From assembly GCA_964630925.1 (NCBI GenBank), contig CAZVZK010000002.1:114501-178500 (forward strand): DNA of 64,000 nt, written 5' to 3'. The position numbers and the translations under genes were made by a program. This document shows positions 40,896 through 49,675 of this stretch, piece by piece. This DNA is from RGDT01 sp964630925. Its GTDB lineage: Bacteria; Planctomycetota; Planctomycetia; Gemmatales; Gemmataceae. The notes under the pieces were generated by a model that saw nothing but the letters and a program-made list of their open reading frames with translations, was not told where the DNA came from and did no database searches. Position 1 is the first letter of the stretch, and every line of letters starts with the position of its first letter.

Positions 40896-42988
40896 CGCTT
40901 CGCCTCCTGGGGCGCGCCCTGCCCGGCGAGGGCCTCGGCGGCCCGCGCGAAGTCACGGCGTGCGGCGTACGCCCGGCTCATCACGGTGAGGACATCGCCA
41001 CGGTCCCCGTGCTCACCGATCAACAGATCCCGACACCGCTGCAGGCAACGATCACTCTGCCCGTCCCTCAGGTCCAGCTCGGCCAGCGCGAGCCGCGCCC
41101 TCCGGCCCCAGACATCCTTGCCCGCGGCCAGGCGTTCCAGCCGTGGACGCGCCCTCGCCCTGGCGGCCTGCTGGATGAGCGCCTCGGCGGACCGGAGGCG
41201 CATCTCGCGGACGAGGGGGTTGGACTCCGGGGCGGCGCCGTCGTGCAGCGCCACCATCTCCTCGTGCAGCCCCAGCTCGCGCAGCGCCTGCCCGCGGATG
41301 TAACGGAACGCCGTCCCCAGCCAGTCGCCGTCCTGACTCAGGGCCACCCCCAACAGCTCCGCCGACGCCTCCTTATCCTTCCTCGCGTCGTCGGCGGGCA
41401 GGCGGGTGTGCGCGAAGGCGGCCAGGACCGCCGCCGGGCGGGCGAACGGGCCCTCGCGCAGGACCGCCCGCCGTTCGCGGAGGAGGTCGAGGGCCTGCCC
41501 CGGCTGCCCCTTCAGAATGTCGCGGATCACCAGCCCCAGAGCGGCCGCCGGGGCGGTGGATGCGGCGGCGGGGTGGCCTCTGGCCCGGCGGAGGGGGGTG
41601 AGGGCGCCGTCGAGGTCCTTCTCATCGAGGTGGGAGCGTGCGACCCACCAGTAGGCGAGTGGGGCGAGGGGGTGGGCGGGTGCCTGGTCGATGTTGCGGT
41701 AGAACGCCTCGCGGGCGCCCGCGGCGTTGCCGCGGGCGAGGCGGGCGAGGCCGAGGTTGTAACACGAGGCCGTCAGGGCGTCGGCGCGGGGATGTTCGCG
41801 GGCCAGGCGCTCGTACCAGCCGGCGGCGTCCTGCCAGCGTCCGGCGGCCGCGTGCAGGTTGCCCATCGCCAGGAACAGGTCGCCGGCCGCCGGGTGGTCC
41901 CCGGCGAGGGCCAGCGCCGCACGCAGGCCGCGCAGGGCGTGCTCCCGACGGGCGGCTGGGTGGCCTTCGATGAGACGGAAGGTGAGCTTCTTCTCGCCGT
42001 GTTCGGCCAGCACCCCGTGGGGGGCCGTGAGCCAATCGATCAGGCCGGCGAGCGAAGCGCCGTCGCATTCGAGGTCCACGCGACGCCCTGCCACGGCGGC
42101 CCGCGCGTCCTCGGCCCAGGCGGCCTTCAGCCCGGCCGAGGCGGCCAACCGGTCCAGCACCCCGCCCAGGTCGGCCTGCTCGCGCCGCCCGGTGACGCGG
42201 AAGCCGAGGGGGTCGTCTGAGGAGGCGGAGACGGTGATCTGTTCCGGGACGGGCGGCGGGGGGACGGCGGCCGAGGGGGGCTTCTCGCCCCAGCGCAGGT
42301 AGCGTTCGGGCGGCAGGGCGGCCGTCCCCCAGGCCAGGGCGTCGGGGCGCGTGGCGTGCGGGGCCGGATTCCCCTGGCATTGCCGGGCGAGCGCCAGCGC
42401 GAGCAGAGACATGGCCTCGGCCCGGTACGGGTGGTGGGCGAAGGCGGCGCCGCCGGATCGGCAGAGCAACCCACACAGGAGGCCCTGGGCGTGATCCTCC
42501 TTGCCGTCGCGCATCGCGGAGCGAGCGAGGCCGAGCTGGGATGCGATGCGTAAATGCGGGGAGGGGGCCATCAGGCAGGCGCGGTAGTACTCGGCGGCAC
42601 CGGACGGCTTGCCGAGCTGTTCGAGGCAGAGGGCCACGCGGTAGGCCACATCTGGCGTGGGCTTGCTCCCGGCAGGCGAGCCGAGACCGAGCTGCGCCAG
42701 GGCATCGGCGTGCCCGCCTTCCAGCAACAGGTCGTCGATCTTCTTCAGGTCGGCCTTCGTCAGCGGGCGAGGGGGCGTCACGGGATCCCCCGGCCCTGCT
42801 CCCGGGTCTCTCGCCGGTTTGGCCGGGGCGGACGGGGCGAAGGAGAGGCCGATGCAACGGCCGGCGATGCCGCCCGCGGCGGCGACGCCGGCCGCGATGG
42901 CGAGGAGCAACGGCCAGGAGGCCGGGGCGGACGCGGCCGGAACGACGGGGGCGCCGTCCGAGGGTGCGATAGGAGAGGGATCGCTCAT
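40892..42988 (-). CDS. TPR-repeat membrane protein
   Basis: 698 residues from MSDPSPIAPSDGAPVVPAAS. One membrane helix near residues 35-60 (PLLLAIAAGVAAAGGIAGRC) is followed by TPR-type repeats: LLEGGHADALAQLGLGSPAG, YRVALCLEQLGKPSGAAEYY, LAPLAYWWVARSHLDEKDLD and WGRRARLALAELDLRDGQSD. A short beta-rich insert (GFRVTGRREQADLGGVLDRL, AGLKAAWAED) near residue 250 resembles STN-type units. It likely faces the periplasm and gathers partners. It is translationally coupled to the hybrid histidine kinase that follows (ATGA), suggesting it senses or scaffolds for that kinase. Confidence 0.8.
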   Translation of the reverse strand: MSDPSPIAPSDGAPVVPAASAPASWPLLLAIAAGVAAAGGIAGRCIGLSFAPSAPAKPARDPGAGPGDPVTPPRPLTKADLKKIDDLLLEGGHADALAQLGLGSPAGSKPTPDVAYRVALCLEQLGKPSGAAEYYRACLMAPSPHLRIASQLGLARSAMRDGKEDHAQGLLCGLLCRSGGAAFAHHPYRAEAMSLLALALARQCQGNPAPHATRPDALAWGTAALPPERYLRWGEKPPSAAVPPPPVPEQITVSASSDDPLGFRVTGRREQADLGGVLDRLAASAGLKAAWAEDARAAVAGRRVDLECDGASLAGLIDWLTAPHGVLAEHGEKKLTFRLIEGHPAARREHALRGLRAALALAGDHPAAGDLFLAMGNLHAAAGRWQDAAGWYERLAREHPRADALTASCYNLGLARLARGNAAGAREAFYRNIDQAPAHPLAPLAYWWVARSHLDEKDLDGALTPLRRARGHPAAASTAPAAALGLVIRDILKGQPGQALDLLRERRAVLREGPFARPAAVLAAFAHTRLPADDARKDKEASAELLGVALSQDGDWLGTAFRYIRGQALRELGLHEEMVALHDGAAPESNPLVREMRLRSAEALIQQAARARARPRLERLAAGKDVWGRRARLALAELDLRDGQSDRCLQRCRDLLIGEHGDRGDVLTVMSRAYAARRDFARAAEALAGQGAPQEAKR

Positions 42989-43226
42989 GACGGCTCTGGT
43001 TCTGGGGGCAGTCGGCACACCGATCCGCGTTGTGGCCGCGGCTGTCCATGATCCCCGAAAGCCGCCCCAGCCGAAAGGTTCGCCCGGCCAAGATTATCCA
43101 ACTTGCCCAGTCCGCCAGAGAACCGTCGGCGCGACCGGCGCAATCCGAAGATGCGCAAAGTGCCGGGAGCAATCCGGAGAACAGGCACGGCCCCTACGGT
43201 CGGAATAACCCGCCCATTTTCCCTCG

Positions 43227-43234
43227 GCCGGATA
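43227..43234 (+). promoter_or_regulatory. GCCGGATA box 116 bp before flagellin
   Basis: GCCGGATA at 43227, with ATAA 18 bp before it, resembles a flagellar sigma-28 -10/-35 pair (TAAA, then GCCGATAA). A similar GAAA and GCCGATCC pair lies 115 bp before fliD. Evidence is only this similar spacing. The rest of 42989-43342 carries no gene. Confidence 0.25.
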
Positions 43235-43342
43235 CGGATGATGCGATCGGATCGCTTGTATTTGTCGGCAAAACGGGTGAGGCTGTTATTCAAGCGTGAC
43301 CGCATTACGGTGTGGCGAGAACCCCCCTCCTGGAGCCCCTGC

Positions 43343-44827
43343 ATGATCTCTGTCCTCAACAACACGACGTCACTCACGGCGCAGCAGAGCCTGAACCGGA
43401 CGACCGACAGCCTCTCGATGTCCCTCGAGCGGCTGTCCACCGGCCTCAAGATCAACCGGGGGGCCGACGGCCCCGCCGGCCTCGTGATCTCCGAGCAGCA
43501 GAGGACGCAGATCTCCGGCCTGCAGACCGCCATCGACAACACGAGCAAGGCCGTCTCCCTCGTCCAGACCGGCGAAGGCGCCATCAACCAGATCAACGAC
43601 CTCCTCAACAAGATCCGCGCCCTGGTCATCGACTCGGCCAACATCGGCTACAACGACACCGGCGCGCTGGCGGCGAACCAGTCGGAGATCGGCAACGCCC
43701 TGAACACGATCACCAACATCGCCACCAACACGCAGTTCGGGACGAAGAAGCTGCTCGACGGCTCCCGGGCCCTGACCGTGACCAGCGGCAGCCCCACCGT
43801 GGCCACGGCCACCGCCAGCGGCTCCATCGCCTCGGGCACCTCCGCCGTCGTGGTGGGCCCGACGACGGCGAGCCGGGCCAACGCCGTCGGCGCCAACGTC
43901 GCCGCGGGCACGTTCTCCGCCTCCACCACCGAGGTGCTGACGATCAACGGCGTCAACATCTCTTACGTCCAGGGCGCGACGACGGCCGCCACGCTGACGG
44001 CCGCCCAGACCGCGGTGAACAACGCGGCCGCCCAGACCGGCATCCGGGCCATCGTGGACAACACCGGCGGCCAGAACAAGCTCCGCCTCTACGCCACCAG
44101 CTGGGGGGCGGGCCGCACCTTCACCGCCAGCACCAACCTGGCGGCCGGCAACTCGGTCCTGGGCGCCACCTCGGTCGCCGCGGTCGACGGCACCGACATC
44201 ACCGGCAGCATCGGCGCCACGGCCGGTTCGGGCGTCGGCAACGTCCTCTCGTTCAACAGCGGCCTCTCGGCCGGCCTGAAGGTCACCTTCGCCGCCTCCG
44301 CCTCCGGCGACACCTTCACCAGCGCCACGGTCAATTCGTTCACGGCCGCGGCCCCCACCACGAGCGTGAACCTCACCGTCGACGCCTCCAAGGCCCTGGT
44401 CTTCCAGATTGGCGCCAACGCCGGCCAGACGGCCCAGATCGCGATGGACAACATGAAGGCGTCCTCGCTGGGCTTGGGGGCGAGCGGCCAGATCACCGAC
44501 CTGTCGCAGGTGGACGTGACCCGGCTGGGCGTCACGAGCGGCCTGGCCGGCGACCTCCTCGCCGTCGTGGACTCCGCCGTCGGCCAGGTGTCCTCACTGC
44601 GGGGCACCCTGGGCGCGTTCCAGGCCAACACCCTGCAGGCGACCTCGAACACCCTCCAGGCCGCCTTGAACAACACCATCGCCGCCGAGTCGGTCGTCCG
44701 CAACACCGACTACGCCATCGAGATCGCGAACTACACGCGCCTCCAGGTGCAGATGCAGGCCGGCCAGACCGTCCTCGGCAACGCCAACCAGATCCCGGCG
44801 ATGATCGCCCAGCTCCTCCGCGGTTGA
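43343..44827 (+). CDS. fliC: Flagellin
   Basis: 494 residues from MISVLNNTTSLTAQQSLNRT. The N-terminal flagellin domain shows LNRTTDSLSMSLERLSTGLK, INRGADGPAGLVISEQQRTQ and SGLQTAIDNTSKAVSLVQTG. The middle third is a low-complexity alanine, threonine and glycine region forming the exposed D2/D3 part. The carboxy domain has VGQVSSLRGTLGAFQANTLQ and QMQAGQTVLGNANQIPAMIA, and it ends QLLRG. Both conserved ends needed for filament assembly are present. A CTGGAG ribosome site lies before the ATG. The middle is much shorter in charged residues than the ends, which is usual for flagellins. It is followed by FliD and FliS. Confidence 0.93.
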   Translation: MISVLNNTTSLTAQQSLNRTTDSLSMSLERLSTGLKINRGADGPAGLVISEQQRTQISGLQTAIDNTSKAVSLVQTGEGAINQINDLLNKIRALVIDSANIGYNDTGALAANQSEIGNALNTITNIATNTQFGTKKLLDGSRALTVTSGSPTVATATASGSIASGTSAVVVGPTTASRANAVGANVAAGTFSASTTEVLTINGVNISYVQGATTAATLTAAQTAVNNAAAQTGIRAIVDNTGGQNKLRLYATSWGAGRTFTASTNLAAGNSVLGATSVAAVDGTDITGSIGATAGSGVGNVLSFNSGLSAGLKVTFAASASGDTFTSATVNSFTAAAPTTSVNLTVDASKALVFQIGANAGQTAQIAMDNMKASSLGLGASGQITDLSQVDVTRLGVTSGLAGDLLAVVDSAVGQVSSLRGTLGAFQANTLQATSNTLQAALNNTIAAESVVRNTDYAIEIANYTRLQVQMQAGQTVLGNANQIPAMIAQLLRG

Positions 44828-44911
44828 CCCATGGCCGGGCCCCGGGGCCGCTGTCGGCCCCGGCGTCTGGTCTTGAAGGCATTGATTCATGAAAGGGCGA
44901 GGCCCTGCCGA

Positions 44912-44919
44912 GCCGATCC
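44912..44919 (+). promoter_or_regulatory. GCCGATCC box 115 bp before fliD
   Basis: GCCGATCC with GAAA 17 bp upstream lies at nearly the same distance to its gene as the GCCGGATA box before flagellin, and both fit a weak flagellar sigma-28 pattern. No transcript data are available to test it. Confidence 0.22.
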
Positions 44920-45026
44920 ACATATTCCTCGTCCGCACCCCGACGGAAGTCGGCCCCGGCGGGCAGCGTGTGGCCCGGCGGGAGCCTCCCCCGCGCTGAC
45001 GGAAGGACCCTCGCAGGAGCAGCACC

Positions 45027-47096
45027 ATGTCGGCGATCAGCAGCCTGGGCGGCGCGGCCTCGGGGTTGTCGTTCTCGGGGCTGGCCAGCGGCATCGACAG
45101 CAAATCCATCGTCGAGAGCCTGCTCGCCGTCGAGCGCCTCAAGGTCACCTCCCTCCAGGCGCAGCAGGCCACCCTGACCGCCCTGCAAGGGACCTTCGGC
45201 AACCTGCGCTCGGGCCTGGCGGACCTCCAGACCAAGGTCGGCCAGCTGGCGCGTTCCGTCGGCGGGCCGTTCGAGGGGAAGAAGGCCACCTCCTCCGACG
45301 AGACCGCCCTCCGCGCCGCCGCCGGCGCCTCCGCCGCGCCCGGTCAGTACACCTTCACGGTGGCCGCCCTCGCCTCCGCGCACCAGGTCGCCTCGCAGGG
45401 CCTGGCCGACCAGGCCACCCTCCTCAAGACGGGCACCCTCCAGTTGCAGGTCGGCGGGGTGACCAAGACGATCACCGTCGATCCCACGAACAACACGCTG
45501 CAGGGCCTGGCCTCCGCCATCAACGTCTCGGGCGCTGGAGTCCAGGCGGCCGTCATCAACGACGGGTCGGCGACCCCCTACCGGCTCCTCCTCTCCTCGA
45601 CGAAGACGGGGGTGGCCAACCAGATCCAGATCACGAACGGCCTGACGCAGGGCGGCGGCGGCGCCTCCCTCAACCTGGACACGTCCACCCAGACCATCCA
45701 GCAGGCCGCCGACGCGCAGATCATCATCGGCGGCGGCGCCGGGGCGATCACCGTCAACAGCGCCAGCAACACCGTCGAGGCCCTCGTGCCGGGCGTCACG
45801 GTGAACCTGCTCAAGGCCGACCCATCGAAGCCCGTCACGCTGACGGTGAGCAACGACACCGCGGCCGCCGAGGCGGCCATCACGGACTTCGTCGACTCCT
45901 ACAACCGGGTGATCGACTTCATCAACGAGCGGACGACGTACGACCAGGACACCCAGAGGGCCGGCATCCTGCTCGGCAGCAACGACGCCGCGACCCTGGA
46001 GAACACGCTGGCGGCCACCGTCGGCGCCGCGGTCCGCTCGGCGTCGCGGCAGGCCGCCCGGCTGTCGTCCATCGGCGTCACCTTCACCGACAAGGGCAAC
46101 CTGCAGATCGACAAGGCCAAGCTCGGCGACGCGCTGTCCGAACAGTCCGGCGGGGTCGGGCTCGCGGAGGTGCGCCGGCTCTTCTCGTTGACCGGCGGCT
46201 CGGACAACACCAAGGTGAACTTCCTGCTCGGGACCACCCAGACGCGGTCCACGACGACTCCCGTCGGGGTGAAGGTGACGCAGGCGGCGGCGCAGGCCAG
46301 CCTCACGGCGGGCGCCGCCGTCTCCGCCCCCGTGACCATCGACGGCACGAACAACCGGCTCCTCCTGTCGGTCAGCGGCAAGGCGCTGGACGTGCAGCTC
46401 GCCGAGGGGGCCTACGACGCGGCCGCCCTGGCGGCGCAGCTGCAAGGGGCCATCAACGGCGCCGGGGGCGCCGGCGCCTCCGCCGTCAAGGTGACGCAGG
46501 CCGGCGGCGTCCTGAACATCACCACCGAGGCGTTCGGCGGCGCGGCCAACGTGACGATCACCGGCGGCTCGGCGCTGTCCGCCCTCGGATTCACGGCGGC
46601 GCAGACCGCGAGCGGCCAGAACGTGGCCGGGTACTTCCTCGCCAACGGCGTGCGCGAGTCGGCCACGGGCGCCGGGCAGACGCTGATCGGCGCGGCCGGC
46701 AACCCAAACACCGACGGACTGCAGGTGAAGGTGACCCTCGCCGCGAACGAGCTGAACGCCGACCCCGACACGCCCGAGGCGTCGGTGACGGTGTCACGCG
46801 GCCTGGCCTCCGAGCTGGACCGCGTGCTGAACACGTACCTCGACCCCGTCCGCGGGCGGATGAAGAACATCGGCGACGGCTTCCAGAGGCAGATCGACGA
46901 CCTCCAGGACGCCGTCACCCGCACCAACCTGCTGATCAGCCAGAAGAATGACGCCCTCCTGCGCCAGTTCGCCGACATGGAGACGGCTGTCAACAAGCTG
47001 AAGGCCATCGGCGCGACGGTGTCGTCGCAGCTCGCCTCCCTCGCCTCCCTAGGCTCGGGCTCCTCGAATTCCGGCTCGTCCAACTCCTCGCAATAA
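45027..47096 (+). CDS. fliD: Flagellar filament cap protein FliD
   Basis: 689 residues from MSAISSLGGAASGLSFSGLA. The FliD N-terminal domain is visible: GLASGIDSKSIVESLLAVER, LTALQGTFGNLRSGLADLQT and ALASAHQVASQGLADQATL. The carboxy domain ends with TYLDPVRGRMKNIGDGFQRQ and LLRQFADMETAVNKLKAIGA, followed by a serine-rich tail. It caps the growing filament and folds flagellin into it. It is longer than the enteric FliD, with additional repeats in the middle. A ribosome site AGGAGC precedes the ATG. fliS starts 6 bp after its stop. Confidence 0.93.
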   Translation: MSAISSLGGAASGLSFSGLASGIDSKSIVESLLAVERLKVTSLQAQQATLTALQGTFGNLRSGLADLQTKVGQLARSVGGPFEGKKATSSDETALRAAAGASAAPGQYTFTVAALASAHQVASQGLADQATLLKTGTLQLQVGGVTKTITVDPTNNTLQGLASAINVSGAGVQAAVINDGSATPYRLLLSSTKTGVANQIQITNGLTQGGGGASLNLDTSTQTIQQAADAQIIIGGGAGAITVNSASNTVEALVPGVTVNLLKADPSKPVTLTVSNDTAAAEAAITDFVDSYNRVIDFINERTTYDQDTQRAGILLGSNDAATLENTLAATVGAAVRSASRQAARLSSIGVTFTDKGNLQIDKAKLGDALSEQSGGVGLAEVRRLFSLTGGSDNTKVNFLLGTTQTRSTTTPVGVKVTQAAAQASLTAGAAVSAPVTIDGTNNRLLLSVSGKALDVQLAEGAYDAAALAAQLQGAINGAGGAGASAVKVTQAGGVLNITTEAFGGAANVTITGGSALSALGFTAAQTASGQNVAGYFLANGVRESATGAGQTLIGAAGNPNTDGLQVKVTLAANELNADPDTPEASVTVSRGLASELDRVLNTYLDPVRGRMKNIGDGFQRQIDDLQDAVTRTNLLISQKNDALLRQFADMETAVNKLKAIGATVSSQLASLASLGSGSSNSGSSNSSQ

Positions 47097-47102
47097 CGGA
47101 CC

Positions 47103-47522
47103 ATGACCCACGCACGTGCCTACCGACAGCAGCAGGACGCCGGCTGGACACGCATCGACACGCTGCTGGCCCTCTACGACGGGGCCATCGAGCGGCTGCA
47201 GATGGCTTTGGCGGCGCTGCGCCGCGGCGACGGGGAGGCCGCCGGCCCGCCCCTGGCCCGGGCGCATCTGCTGCTGTTACAGATGGCCGCCGGCATCAAC
47301 CTCGACGCGGGCGCCCCGTCGTCGCCGGGGGTGCTGCGGCTGGTCGAGTTCTGCATGCACGCGGCGGCGTCGCGGGAGCCGGACAAGCTCGAGGCCGCGG
47401 TGACGTGCCTGGAGACGGTGCGTGAGGGCTTCCTCGCCATCCGCCCCGAGGCCGTCCAGCTCGAGCGGACCGGCGTCATCCCGCCCCTGCGGGCCAGCCA
47501 GGTGGTCGAGCAGTACGGGTGA
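47103..47522 (+). CDS. fliS: Flagellin chaperone FliS
   Basis: 139 residues from MTHARAYRQQQDAGWTRIDT. The FliS helical bundle is recognisable: LLALYDGAIERLQMALAALR then ARAHLLLLQMAAGINLDAG and EFCMHAAASREPDKLEAAV. FliS binds the flagellin carboxy end to prevent early polymerisation. It starts 6 bp after fliD, so the two are cotranscribed, and the flagellin gene is just upstream. The order fliC-fliD-fliS is the usual filament cluster. Its identity also supports the other two flagellar calls. Confidence 0.88.
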   Translation: MTHARAYRQQQDAGWTRIDTLLALYDGAIERLQMALAALRRGDGEAAGPPLARAHLLLLQMAAGINLDAGAPSSPGVLRLVEFCMHAAASREPDKLEAAVTCLETVREGFLAIRPEAVQLERTGVIPPLRASQVVEQYG

Positions 47523-47769
47523 TCGGCGGGCCAGGCAAGACGTGAGGGTGGTGACGCCGACGCACGCCTTCTAGTGCCTCGTCCATGAAGTGACTTTCGC
47601 GCGCTCTCAACCGGCGGCGCGCCTGGCCTTCTTGATTTCCTCCCAGCTCTGCTTGCTGATGGCTGATGGGTAACCGACCAGTCAGTTGTGGGAATGAGAC
47701 GGAAGTAGACGGTGGCGTGGCGTGGTGGGTGCGGATTGCATTGCATTGCACCCCCCCAGGCAACCCCCT

Positions 47770-47801
47770 GAAATGCAAATTCCTGGCTGAATTTGCATTT
47801 C
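47770..47801. repeat. Perfect 12-bp inverted repeat GAAATGCAAATT
   Basis: GAAATGCAAATT (47770-47781) is the exact reverse complement of AATTTGCATTTC (47790-47801), with an 8-nt loop. It is AT-rich in a GC-rich setting. The spacer 47523-48100 holds no strong gene; a weak minus-strand frame at 47813-48079 is listed apart, and a minus-strand ending ISKQSWEEIKKARRAAG at about 47611-47661 may be another worn gene end. Confidence 0.55.
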
Positions 47802-47812
47802 ATGGCGAGTGG

Positions 47813-48079
47813 TCAGGCCACCCACGCCCGTGCCCTGGCCGCCCTCCACGTCTCATCTTGTCTAACCCCACAGGCCGGGTGAACGGCTACGCTGATGGGA
47901 CGCTTGCCGTTGCGCCATTCCATGAATGGCTCGATGGCCTCCTGCAGCTCCTCGTGCGGCGTGCGTAACGACCCGGCCGGGGGGAAGAGGTAGCGTAACC
48001 ACTCAGCCGCCGGTGGGATTTGGACGGGCTTCGCTCGGCCGGCGCCTCGCTCAACCCGGCCGACATACAATGCCGCCAT
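47813..48079 (-). CDS. Doubtful small reading frame, 88 aa
   Basis: This minus-strand frame MAALYVGRVERGAGRAKPVQ continues into PPAAEWLRYLFPPAGSLRTP and EAIEPFMEWRNGKRPISVAV. It overlaps the leader of the + strand propeller gene and has no clear ribosome site. The ending EELQEAIEPFMEWRNGKRP looks vaguely like a transposase tail, but no catalytic part is near. It may be the remains of a mobile gene. Confidence 0.25.
   Translation of the reverse strand: MAALYVGRVERGAGRAKPVQIPPAAEWLRYLFPPAGSLRTPHEELQEAIEPFMEWRNGKRPISVAVHPACGVRQDETWRAARARAWVA
48063..48070 (+). promoter_or_regulatory. -10-like ACATACAATG before the propeller gene
   Basis: CATACAAT sits 31 bp before the ATG at 48101 and fits the recurring (G/A)xTA(T/C)AAT boxes of this window. 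No clear -35 sequence is seen. Confidence 0.3.
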
Positions 48080-48100
48080 GCCCTCTCCGGAGCCTCCCCG

Positions 48101-49030
48101 ATGTCCCCCCTCCTCCTCCTCGCCAGCATCCTCCCCGCCGCCGAGCCGGACCGCTCGGCGTACCTCGTCCTCGGCCACGACCGCGGCAAGGTGTCCCTCG
48201 TGGACGTCAGGGGGGCCGTCAAGTGGCAATTCGCCAGCAAGTGCGACGGGCACGACATCGCCATGCTGCCGTCGGGCAACGTCCTGCTCGCGCTCGGCCC
48301 GGCGAAGGTGGGCGAGGTGGACCGCGCCGGCAAGGTCGTCTGGCAATACGAGTCGAAGCCGAAGGAGGGGTACAAGGGCCGCGTCGAGGTGCATGCGTTC
48401 CAGCGGCTCGACAGGGGCGTCACCATGATCGCCGAGAGCGGCAACCGGCGCATCATCGAGGTGGATGCGGCGGGCAGGATCGTCGCCGAGGTGCCTCTGA
48501 CGGTGGACAGGCCGGACCCCCACCGGGACACGCGCATGGCCCGCAAGCTGGCGTCCGGCAACTACCTCGTCTGCCACGAGGGCGACGGCAAGGTGCGCGA
48601 GTATGACGCCAAGGGGAAGGTGGTGTGGAGCTACACGCTCGACCTGGGCGGACGCAAGCGTTCCCCCGGCCACGGGCCGGAGGGCCACGGGACGGAGGTG
48701 TTCGGCGCGGTGCGTCTGCCGTCGGGCAACACCCTGATCGGCGGCGGCAACAATAACCGCGCGATCGAAGTCGACCCCAAGGGCAAGATCGTCTGGAGCA
48801 TCGGCCACGACGAATTGCCGGGGATTCGCCTGGCGTGGGTGACGACGCTTCAGGTGCTGCCCGACGGCAACGTCATCGTGGGCAACTGCCACGCCGGCAA
48901 GGACAACCCGCAGCTCTTCGAGGTCACGCGGGACAAGAAGGTGGTGTGGAAGTTCAACGACCAGAAGACGTTCGGCAACGGGCTGGCCGTCACCCACGTC
49001 CTCGGCATCAAGGGCGACGTGATCCGCTGA
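48101..49030 (+). CDS. Secreted beta-propeller (PQQ-like) protein
   Basis: 309 residues starting MSPLLLLASILPAAEPDRSA, a short signal peptide. About six propeller blades follow, with repeated VDVRGAVKWQF, VDRAGKVVWQYES, VDAAGRIVAEV, YDAKGKVVWSYTLD, VDPKGKIVWSIG and VTRDKKVVWKFND. The repeating D..GK.VW pattern is that of PQQ-like repeat proteins. No catalytic residues are apparent, so it is probably a periplasmic binding or scaffold protein. The next gene starts 19 bp after its stop and is likely cotranscribed. Confidence 0.83.
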   Translation: MSPLLLLASILPAAEPDRSAYLVLGHDRGKVSLVDVRGAVKWQFASKCDGHDIAMLPSGNVLLALGPAKVGEVDRAGKVVWQYESKPKEGYKGRVEVHAFQRLDRGVTMIAESGNRRIIEVDAAGRIVAEVPLTVDRPDPHRDTRMARKLASGNYLVCHEGDGKVREYDAKGKVVWSYTLDLGGRKRSPGHGPEGHGTEVFGAVRLPSGNTLIGGGNNNRAIEVDPKGKIVWSIGHDELPGIRLAWVTTLQVLPDGNVIVGNCHAGKDNPQLFEVTRDKKVVWKFNDQKTFGNGLAVTHVLGIKGDVIR

Positions 49031-49049
49031 ACCATCCGAGGGCGATCCC

Positions 49050-49670
49050 ATGACGCATCTCCTCCTGCTCCTCACCCTGGCCGCCGACGCCGACGACCTG
49101 CGCGCCGCCGCCGGCAAGACCGCCGGGCAGCCCGGCCTGTCCTTCACCGTGAAGGACGGCCCCGGCATCCCCCTCACCGGCTCCTGGCAGAAGGGCCGGC
49201 CGCTGTCGGTCACCTCCGACGGCATCCCGTTCTTGCGCAAGGGCGATGTCCTCGTCTACAAGGACGCCGGCAAGTGGCAGCGCACGCGCACCGGCACCCT
49301 TTCCGACCCCCTGCGCATCCTCGGGGCGTCGGCCCGCGTCCGCACCCTCACCCCGCCGACCGAGGAGCTGGCACGCCTCGCCAAGGAGGCCAAGGACGTG
49401 AAGAAGGAGAAGGACGGCTACACCGTCACGCTCGGCGAGGAGGCGGCGAAGGCGTGGGTGCCGCCGAGCGAGCGCGGCGTGGCCAGGGGCGGCACCGTAC
49501 GCGTGTGGGTGGCCGACGGGCTGGTCACGAAGTACGAGGTGAAGGTGCGCCTGATGGGCCGGCGCGGCGGCGCGGAGATCGACGGCGAGGCGTCGCGAGC
49601 CGTGGAGCTGCGTGACATCGGCAAGGCGAAGGTGGAGGTGCCGGCGGAGGCGGCGAAGCTGCTGGAATGA
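49050..49670 (+). CDS. Secreted protein of unknown function, 206 aa
   Basis: Starts MTHLLLLLTLAADADDLRAA, a short signal peptide. The rest is basic and beta-rich: GQPGLSFTVKDGPGIPLTGS, SDGIPFLRKGDVLVYKDAGK and RGGTVRVWVADGLVTKYEVK. The pattern of KGDVLVYKDAGKW and LVTKYEVKVRL is reminiscent of lipid-binding or outer-membrane-lipoprotein-like barrels, but I cannot assign a family. It follows the beta-propeller gene by 19 bp, so the two are probably one transcript and may form a secreted pair. Confidence 0.7.
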   Translation: MTHLLLLLTLAADADDLRAAAGKTAGQPGLSFTVKDGPGIPLTGSWQKGRPLSVTSDGIPFLRKGDVLVYKDAGKWQRTRTGTLSDPLRILGASARVRTLTPPTEELARLAKEAKDVKKEKDGYTVTLGEEAAKAWVPPSERGVARGGTVRVWVADGLVTKYEVKVRLMGRRGGAEIDGEASRAVELRDIGKAKVEVPAEAAKLLE

Positions 49671-49675
49671 GGCGG

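Noticed and set aside
43019..43342. Sigma-54 promoter before flagellin
   Set aside because: AGGCACGGCCCCTACG has GG but lacks the GC at the required spacing; no convincing GG-N10-GC was seen.
47813..49240. 475-residue minus-strand frame
   Set aside because: Most of it is the antisense of the beta-propeller and secreted genes; only the last part was kept as a doubtful small frame.
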